Source: an uncultured Pelagibacteraceae bacterium (lineage in GTDB: Bacteria; Pseudomonadota; Alphaproteobacteria; Pelagibacterales; Pelagibacteraceae). From it: 47,605 nt of DNA. Shown here in pieces: positions 42,907 through 47,605 of this stretch. Position numbers and translations under genes: made by a program. The notes beneath the pieces were generated by a model. The model did no database searches. It had not been told where the DNA came from and was given only the letters and a program-made list of their open reading frames with translations. Numbering within the stretch: the first letter of the stretch is position 1; every line of letters begins with the position of its first letter. The stretch is from the NCBI GenBank assembly GCA_902562205.1, contig CACESO010000008.1, forward strand, positions 1 through 47,605, in the 5' to 3' direction.

Positions 42907-43641
42907 GTGAAAAACTTATTTTTATTATTCTCACTGTTATTCCTATTATCATGTGGAAAGCAGGAATTAGATTGGTTAATATTATCTCCCAACAATGTTA
43001 ACGGTTTAACAAATCTAAAATTTTTATTAAGTGGATTTACAACAACTATCTTTATATCTATCGTATCAATATCTCTATCAATAATATTGGGATTAATAGT
43101 TGCCATCCCCTCCCTAGCCAAAAATAAATTTTTAACATACTTAAATATAGGTTATGTCGAAATAGTAAGGGCTATACCTTTGTTGGTTTTGATTTTATGG
43201 ATTTATTATGGATTACCTATTATGACAGGAATTAGTTTTAGTCCATTTGTATCTGGTATTATAGCTTTATCTATAAGTGAAAGCGCATTTCAGGCTGAAA
43301 TTTTTAGAGCTGGAATAAATTCAATTAGAAAACATCAATGGGAAGCTGGAAGTTCCTTAGGGCTTAATTTTTTTAGAAAATTAAGACTTGTCATTCTTCC
43401 TCAAGCTATAAGAAATATACTACCTGCTATTGGAAATCAGTTTGTATACGTTTTAAAAATGTCTTCTTTAGTTTCGATTATTGGTATCGGAGACTTAACT
43501 AGAAAGGCGAATGAGCTTGTTGTTACTACATACAGACCTCTAGAAATATATACGTTTTTAATTTTAGAGTATCTTATATTAATTTTAATTGTATCATTCT
43601 TAGTAAGACGGCTTGAAAAAAAAATGAAAAAGGATAGTTAA
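42907..43641 (+). CDS. Amino-acid ABC transporter permease with N-terminal lipobox-like segment
   Basis: 244 aa from a GTG start, HisM/GlnP-type. Five membrane helices follow, and the cytoplasmic EAA loop reads EAGSSLGLNFFRKLRLVILPQ near residue 143-163, with EIVRAIPLLVLI near residue 81-92. Odd feature: the first 16 residues (MKNLFLLFSLLFLLSC) look like a lipoprotein signal with Cys 16 followed by Gly-Lys, and the permease proper begins near residue 38. Either the segment is an extra N-terminal helix or the mature permease is lipidated. No ATP-binding subunit gene follows; the next gene is the MATE protein on the other strand. Confidence 0.9.
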   Translation: MKNLFLLFSLLFLLSCGKQELDWLILSPNNVNGLTNLKFLLSGFTTTIFISIVSISLSIILGLIVAIPSLAKNKFLTYLNIGYVEIVRAIPLLVLILWIYYGLPIMTGISFSPFVSGIIALSISESAFQAEIFRAGINSIRKHQWEAGSSLGLNFFRKLRLVILPQAIRNILPAIGNQFVYVLKMSSLVSIIGIGDLTRKANELVVTTYRPLEIYTFLILEYLILILIVSFLVRRLEKKMKKDS

Positions 43642-43642
43642 T

Positions 43643-45019
43643 CTAATTTTTTATAAAAAAATATTTTTTATTATCTTTAAACATATAATTAAAAAAAGAT
43701 CCTATAAAAAATAGTACTACTAATCCCATTAACCAATTTGTAACTAATATTGTATAAAAGATATCGCTGTAACCCCCTCCTTTAATATTAATAACGTACC
43801 ACAAACATAAAAAAGGAATTGCAGTGAGCCTTAATATACTCAAATACAAACTAAAAATGGGTCTTTTAAGAGCCTGAAATACAGCAGTAGTAATAAAAAA
43901 AGTTGGATATATAGGGCCTATCAATGCTGCAATCTTTAAGTATAAAGATCCAAATTTAATAGTTTCTGGATCGTCAGTAATTAATCCAAGAAGATTTTCT
44001 GCCCCAAAATACAGAATAAAGCCAGCCATGATCATAAATGAACAACCAAATATTAATGCTTTTTTATAAAGATCTCTTATTCTTTCAAAATTTCTAGCTC
44101 CAAAGTTTTGACCTCCGATTGATAATACAGCCGTATTCAATGCTATGACTGGTAATAAGAAAACTTGTTCTATTCTAAGTGCAGCTCCATAACCAGCTGC
44201 AGCAATATCTCCAAATTTTCCTACAAAGTATAATACATTAAATATACCAACACCAATTAACAACATGCTAAACATGATTGGTACAGATTGAAAAGTAAGA
44301 TTACTTAAAAAGTTAATTTTTGGAATAAAACACTTTGCATATAAATACTCTTTAAGTTTACAACAATAAACTTTTTGCGCTAAATAGATTGTTCCAATAA
44401 GTTGGCAAATAACTGTAGCAATTGCAATACCTGAAATTCCAAAAGCAGGTATTATTGAAAAACCAAAAATAAAAATTGGATTAAGTATGATGTTTAAAAA
44501 AAAAGTAAATATAAGGACGTTTCTATAACTTTTTGTATCACCTTGAGCGTTTAATGTTCCATTTAAAGATATTTGGATCAATACTATTACTGTGCAATAA
44601 AAAATTATATCTAAATATTCCCTGGTCAAAATAATATTTTCTGGAGAGGACCCTAATAATTGAAGCAGATAATTGGATGAATTAATTCCTACAAATGTAA
44701 CTAATAATGAAATGATTATTGCAAAAATTATTGATTGAGCAACATATAATGAAGCGACTTTTTCTTTTTTTTCACCTATGGAATTTCCTATAAGTGTATT
44801 AGTACCAGCTCCAACCCCAACACCTATTGCGATAATGATGAAGTAAATTGGAAACGATTTTGCTAAAGCACTTAGTGCATCAGGTGATATCTTTCCAGCA
44901 AAAAAAGTATCAGCCAGATTATAGAAAGTTTGAAATAACGATCCAATACTGGCGGGGAATGTAACTCTTCTTAGAAGTTGCCACATTGGATCCGCTGTTA
45001 AATTAATCTTCTTAACCAT
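43643..45019 (-). CDS. MATE family efflux transporter
   Basis: 458 aa with about 12 membrane helices in two repeats. Multidrug and toxin extrusion type secondary transporter of the inner membrane, driven by H+ or Na+. Seen: an N-terminal MWQLLRRVTFPASIGSLFQTFYNLADTFFAGKISPDALSALA-type start near residue 12-48, IAIGVGVGAGTNTLIGNSIG near residue 56-75, and GTLNAQGDTKSYRN near residue 148-161; repeat 2 begins near residue 235 with GYGAALRIEQVFLLPVIALNTAVLSIGGQNFGA-like sequence near residue 275. Substrate unknown. Follows trhO directly. Confidence 0.92.
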   Translation of the reverse strand: MVKKINLTADPMWQLLRRVTFPASIGSLFQTFYNLADTFFAGKISPDALSALAKSFPIYFIIIAIGVGVGAGTNTLIGNSIGEKKEKVASLYVAQSIIFAIIISLLVTFVGINSSNYLLQLLGSSPENIILTREYLDIIFYCTVIVLIQISLNGTLNAQGDTKSYRNVLIFTFFLNIILNPIFIFGFSIIPAFGISGIAIATVICQLIGTIYLAQKVYCCKLKEYLYAKCFIPKINFLSNLTFQSVPIMFSMLLIGVGIFNVLYFVGKFGDIAAAGYGAALRIEQVFLLPVIALNTAVLSIGGQNFGARNFERIRDLYKKALIFGCSFMIMAGFILYFGAENLLGLITDDPETIKFGSLYLKIAALIGPIYPTFFITTAVFQALKRPIFSLYLSILRLTAIPFLCLWYVINIKGGGYSDIFYTILVTNWLMGLVVLFFIGSFFNYMFKDNKKYFFIKN

Positions 45020-45922
45020 CTATTTGTAAATTTTTTTAAACATGTAATTTTTTTTTTCTTTTTTTGCTTTATCAATTTGACTTTGTCTCATTCTAAATCG
45101 TTTTTTTTGTTCTATGCTTGATTTATTATAACAATTAGGACATGAAACACCTTCTTCAAATTTCACAGATTTCTTATCTATAACAGAAATAGGTTCTCTA
45201 CATCCAGCACAAATTGAATATTTGCCTCTATTTAATCTATGGTTCACAGAAACACGATTATCAAATACAAAACATTCCCCTTTCCATAAGCTTTTTTTTC
45301 TGTCGATTTTTGACAAATAATTAATAATGCCGCCCTTTAACTGAAAAACATTTTTATAACCTTTGTTATATAAATAATCGCTAGCCTTTTCGCATCGAAT
45401 ACCTCCTGTACAAAACATTCCGATTTTCGAATTTTTATTAAACTTTTTAAAATATTTAGAAAAATCTCTAAAGTTATTTAATTTTGGATTTATAGATCTC
45501 TTGAAAGTCCCAATCCTAAACTCAAAATCTTTTCTAGTATCAATTATATAGGTGTCTTTGTTTAAAACGAAATTATTCCATTCCTTTGGAGAAAGATGAT
45601 TATCTTTAATTTTTTTTTTAAGTCTTTTTCCAATTGGAACAACTTCCTTTTTAACCTTCACCCTCCCTTTATGAAAAGGAATGAATCTATTAAAAGAAAT
45701 ATTTTCATTATCAAATTTTGTAATGGCAAAGATTTTTTTAAGATTGATTTTTATTTGTTTAGTATTTTTTTTTAGGAAAGAAATTGATCCATTAATCCCC
45801 TCAGGTGAGATAATTATAGTTCCTTTAATTTTGTAATCATCTATGAAATTTTGAAGTTTGTCTTTGAGTTTACTGATCTTTTTTAATTGTTTAAATTTAT
45901 AAAAACCAAAGATGGTATACAT
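45020..45922 (-). CDS. trhO: tRNA uridine(34) hydroxylase (TrhO/YceA family rhodanese)
   Basis: 300 aa. Oxygen-dependent formation of 5-hydroxyuridine at the wobble position of tRNA. Seen: an N-terminal acylphosphatase-like domain (residues ~1-95) with IKGTIIISPEGINGSIS near residue 33-49, a rhodanese domain (~115-215) with YIIDTRKDFEFRIGTF near residue 124-139, and GMFCTGGIRCEKASDYL near residue 167-183 with the catalytic Cys. C-terminal Cys pairs (SICAGCREP and VSCPNCYNKSS) form a probable zinc site, as in YceA. It starts at the O-methyltransferase stop and is followed immediately by the MATE gene. Confidence 0.92.
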   Translation of the reverse strand: MYTIFGFYKFKQLKKISKLKDKLQNFIDDYKIKGTIIISPEGINGSISFLKKNTKQIKINLKKIFAITKFDNENISFNRFIPFHKGRVKVKKEVVPIGKRLKKKIKDNHLSPKEWNNFVLNKDTYIIDTRKDFEFRIGTFKRSINPKLNNFRDFSKYFKKFNKNSKIGMFCTGGIRCEKASDYLYNKGYKNVFQLKGGIINYLSKIDRKKSLWKGECFVFDNRVSVNHRLNRGKYSICAGCREPISVIDKKSVKFEEGVSCPNCYNKSSIEQKKRFRMRQSQIDKAKKEKKNYMFKKIYK

Positions 45923-46578
45923 TATAATTTTCTACAAATTGAAAAACCATCACCTATTGGGATAATCATATTTTCAACTCTTATATCGTTATTTACATAA
46001 GTATTAAAATCTCGAATTATCTCAGTTAAGTGTTCTTTATTGTTTTTATCTACAACTTCGCCATGCCACAAAACATTATCAATGATTATAAAACCATCTC
46101 TTTTTAATAAGTTAAAAGACAGTTCATAATATTTTTTGTAATTTTCTTTATCAGCATCTATAAAAATCAAATCAAACAATTTTTTTTGGCTTATTAATTT
46201 ATTAATTCCATTGATAGCTTCATCAATAATAATATCAATTTTTTCTGAAACTTTTGCCTTTTCAAAGAAATTTTTCGCTACTAATGAAGTATCTTTGTTT
46301 TTATCGATAGTGGTAATCTTAGAGTCGTTTTCTAGACCAATGCCCATACTTAATGAGCTAAGACCAGTAAAAGTACCAATTTCTAAAATTTCTTTAGGTT
46401 TAAACAATTTTGTGACTAAATATAAAAAATGACATTGGTTGATTGAAATTTGTAATTTCTTTTTTTTTCCAAGGGTATCGTTATACTTTATAATTTCATC
46501 TTGTACTGGATGTAATTTTAAAGAGTGCTCATCAATATATTTTTCTATTAGCTTATTAATAGGTAGATTTGAACTCAT
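45922..46578 (-). CDS. Class I SAM-dependent O-methyltransferase (caffeoyl-CoA OMT-like)
   Basis: 218 aa. Probable O-methyltransferase of the catechol/caffeoyl-CoA OMT family. Seen: the SAM-binding EILEIGTFTGLSSLSMGIGL near residue 60-79, ITTIDKNKD near residue 86-94, the metal-binding LIFIDADKENYKKYYE near residue 136-151, and FIIIDNVLWHGEVVDK near residue 162-177, with the usual GDGFSICRK end. Cytosolic. It follows gatB by one base. The acceptor is unknown; catechol-like and small hydroxylated compounds are usual for the family. Confidence 0.92.
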   Translation of the reverse strand: MSSNLPINKLIEKYIDEHSLKLHPVQDEIIKYNDTLGKKKKLQISINQCHFLYLVTKLFKPKEILEIGTFTGLSSLSMGIGLENDSKITTIDKNKDTSLVAKNFFEKAKVSEKIDIIIDEAINGINKLISQKKLFDLIFIDADKENYKKYYELSFNLLKRDGFIIIDNVLWHGEVVDKNNKEHLTEIIRDFNTYVNNDIRVENMIIPIGDGFSICRKL

Positions 46579-46579
46579 G

Positions 46580-47605
46580 CTAGTTCAATTTTTTCTTTAA
46601 GATATCATTTACTAACTTAGGATTGGCTTTGCCATCTGTCTTTTTCATAACTTGACCAACAAAAAAACCAAACAATTTATCTTTACCGGATTTAAATAAT
46701 TCAACATTTTTAGGATTTTCTTTAATTACATCATCTACAATTTTTTCAATTTCTTTAGGGTCGCTTTGTTGTTTCAATCCCTTTTCGTCAATAATGCTTT
46801 TTGGATCTTTGCTTTCATTTGCCATTATTTCAAAAACTGTTTTTGCAATTTTGCCAGAAATAGTACCATCTTTAATCAAGTTAATTAAAGATGATAAATT
46901 TTTAGATGAAATAGGACTTTGTGATATTTCTAAATTTCTATCATTAAGTAATGCAAATAATTCACCTGTTATCCAGTTTGTTGCTAGCTTAATATCTGAA
47001 TTTTTAATTACATCTTCAAAATATTTTGATGTTTCAATATCAGATACCAATATATTTGCCTCGTATGGAGTTAATTTAAACTTATCTACAAATCTTTTTT
47101 TCTTTTCATCGGGAAGTTCAGGTATTTCTTTTTTAATTTTTGATATAAAATCTTCAGTTAATTCAAGGGGTAATAAGTCAGGATCAGGAAAGTATCTATA
47201 ATCATGAGCATCTTCTTTTGACCTCATAGATCTAGTTTCATTTTTTTTTGTATCAAATAAACGAGTTTCTTGATCAATGGAGCCTCCCTCTTCTAATATG
47301 TCAGCCTGACGATTTGCTTCATATTCGATTGCCATTTGCATAAACTTTATAGAATTAACATTTTTAATTTCACATCTTGTGCCTAATTTCTTTTCCCCTG
47401 TCTTTCTGATTGAAACATTCACATCAGCTCTTAAAGATCCTTCTTGCATATTTCCATCACAAGTTCCTAGATATCTCATAATTGATCTAAGTTTTTTTAT
47501 GTATAAGTTTACTTCCTCTGGAGATCTTAAGTCTGGTTTGCTTACTATTTCCATAAGAGCAACTCCAGATCTATTTAAGTCAACGAGAGTATTTTGGGGA
47601 TCAAT
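46580..47605 (-). CDS. gatB: Aspartyl/glutamyl-tRNA amidotransferase subunit B, 5' truncated by window edge
   Basis: 341 codons visible, open to the right edge; full-length GatB is about 480 aa, so roughly the first 140 residues are outside. GatB is the kinase/tRNA-binding subunit of the GatCAB complex that turns Glu-tRNA(Gln) and Asp-tRNA(Asn) into the amidated forms. Seen: [23 protein letters not shown]-type block at the visible start, [26 protein letters not shown] near the Mg site, [14 protein letters not shown], and a C-terminal YqeY-like helical domain with [21 protein letters not shown]. The visible gene's N-terminal ATG-like Met is internal. Confidence 0.97.
   Translation of the reverse strand: MDPQNTLVDLNRSGVALMEIVSKPDLRSPEEVNLYIKKLRSIMRYLGTCDGNMQEGSLRADVNVSIRKTGEKKLGTRCEIKNVNSIKFMQMAIEYEANRQADILEEGGSIDQETRLFDTKKNETRSMRSKEDAHDYRYFPDPDLLPLELTEDFISKIKKEIPELPDEKKKRFVDKFKLTPYEANILVSDIETSKYFEDVIKNSDIKLATNWITGELFALLNDRNLEISQSPISSKNLSSLINLIKDGTISGKIAKTVFEIMANESKDPKSIIDEKGLKQQSDPKEIEKIVDDVIKENPKNVELFKSGKDKLFGFFVGQVMKKTDGKANPKLVNDILKKKLN

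Noticed and set aside
1-47605. CRISPR arrays, insertion sequences and rRNA genes
   Set aside because: No regularly spaced repeats, no transposase and no rRNA sequences were seen. Only one recombinase gene and one tRNA gene are present.

Overview
The window looks like part of a streamlined, AT-rich genome of a marine alphaproteobacterium of the SAR11 clade (Pelagibacterales, 'Candidatus Pelagibacter'-like). This is inferred from the strong A+T bias, the Lys/Asn/Ile-rich proteins, intergenic gaps of a few bases, many 1-44 base gene overlaps, and family features: a magnesium-type HemB, an H+-translocating pyrophosphatase, heterotetrameric sarcosine oxidase, and alphaproteobacterial clusters (ubiquinol-cytochrome c chaperone/bamE/plsX/ihfA/merR and rnc/recO). 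No taxonomic search was run.

Region 1 (1-5258) is accessory in character. It holds a glycosyltransferase cut by the left edge, a DUF4422 sugar-transfer protein, UDP-galactopyranose mutase, an opposing family 2 glycosyltransferase and a tyrosine recombinase: a surface-glycan cassette bounded by an integrase. A 54-aa membrane protein follows. Then comes a strikingly GC-rich segment (98 G/C of 180 bases at 4801-4980) that folds into several helices, one a possible pseudoknot. It ends in a hairpin plus T-run immediately before a small O6-alkylguanine-DNA methyltransferase gene. I could not assign this RNA to a family, and it is the best candidate for something new here. A 408-base gap (5259-5666) with further hairpins follows.

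Region 2 (5667-13314): a minus-strand run rplM-rpsI-argC-small lipoprotein-hom-AEC permease-DMT permease. Next is plus-strand O-acetylhomoserine sulfhydrylase (metY) with a 164-base leader, then convergent heme A synthase. Hom makes homoserine, argC serves arginine synthesis, and metY assimilates sulfur into the methionine branch.

Region 3 (13358-26139): chorismate mutase, then the minus-strand cluster cyt bc1 chaperone-rpmF-plsX-ihfA-merR-rpmG, with bamE divergent and sharing start-codon bases with the chaperone. A long minus-strand run follows: dioxygenase-rpiB-glyA-nrdR-ribD-ribE-ribBA-ribH-nusB-thiL-hppA. It combines riboflavin synthesis, C1 metabolism and pyrophosphate-driven proton pumping.

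Region 4 (26209-36803): hemB on plus, then the minus-strand block dapA-smpB-folK-rsh-pyrE-pdxJ-acpS-lepB-rnc-recO, packed with overlaps, and divergent slt.

Region 5 (36815-47605): tRNA-Ser(GCU), soxBDAG, an amino-acid ABC binding protein and a permease with a lipoprotein-like N-terminus but no ATPase beside them. On minus, gatB (cut by the right edge)-O-methyltransferase-trhO-MATE.

Most of the window is ordinary core genome. The items worth a second look are the GC-rich RNA, the lipobox permease, the altered NrdR zinc motif, the degenerate RibA half, the CATG divergent starts, and the repeated four-base TTAA overlaps between convergent genes.
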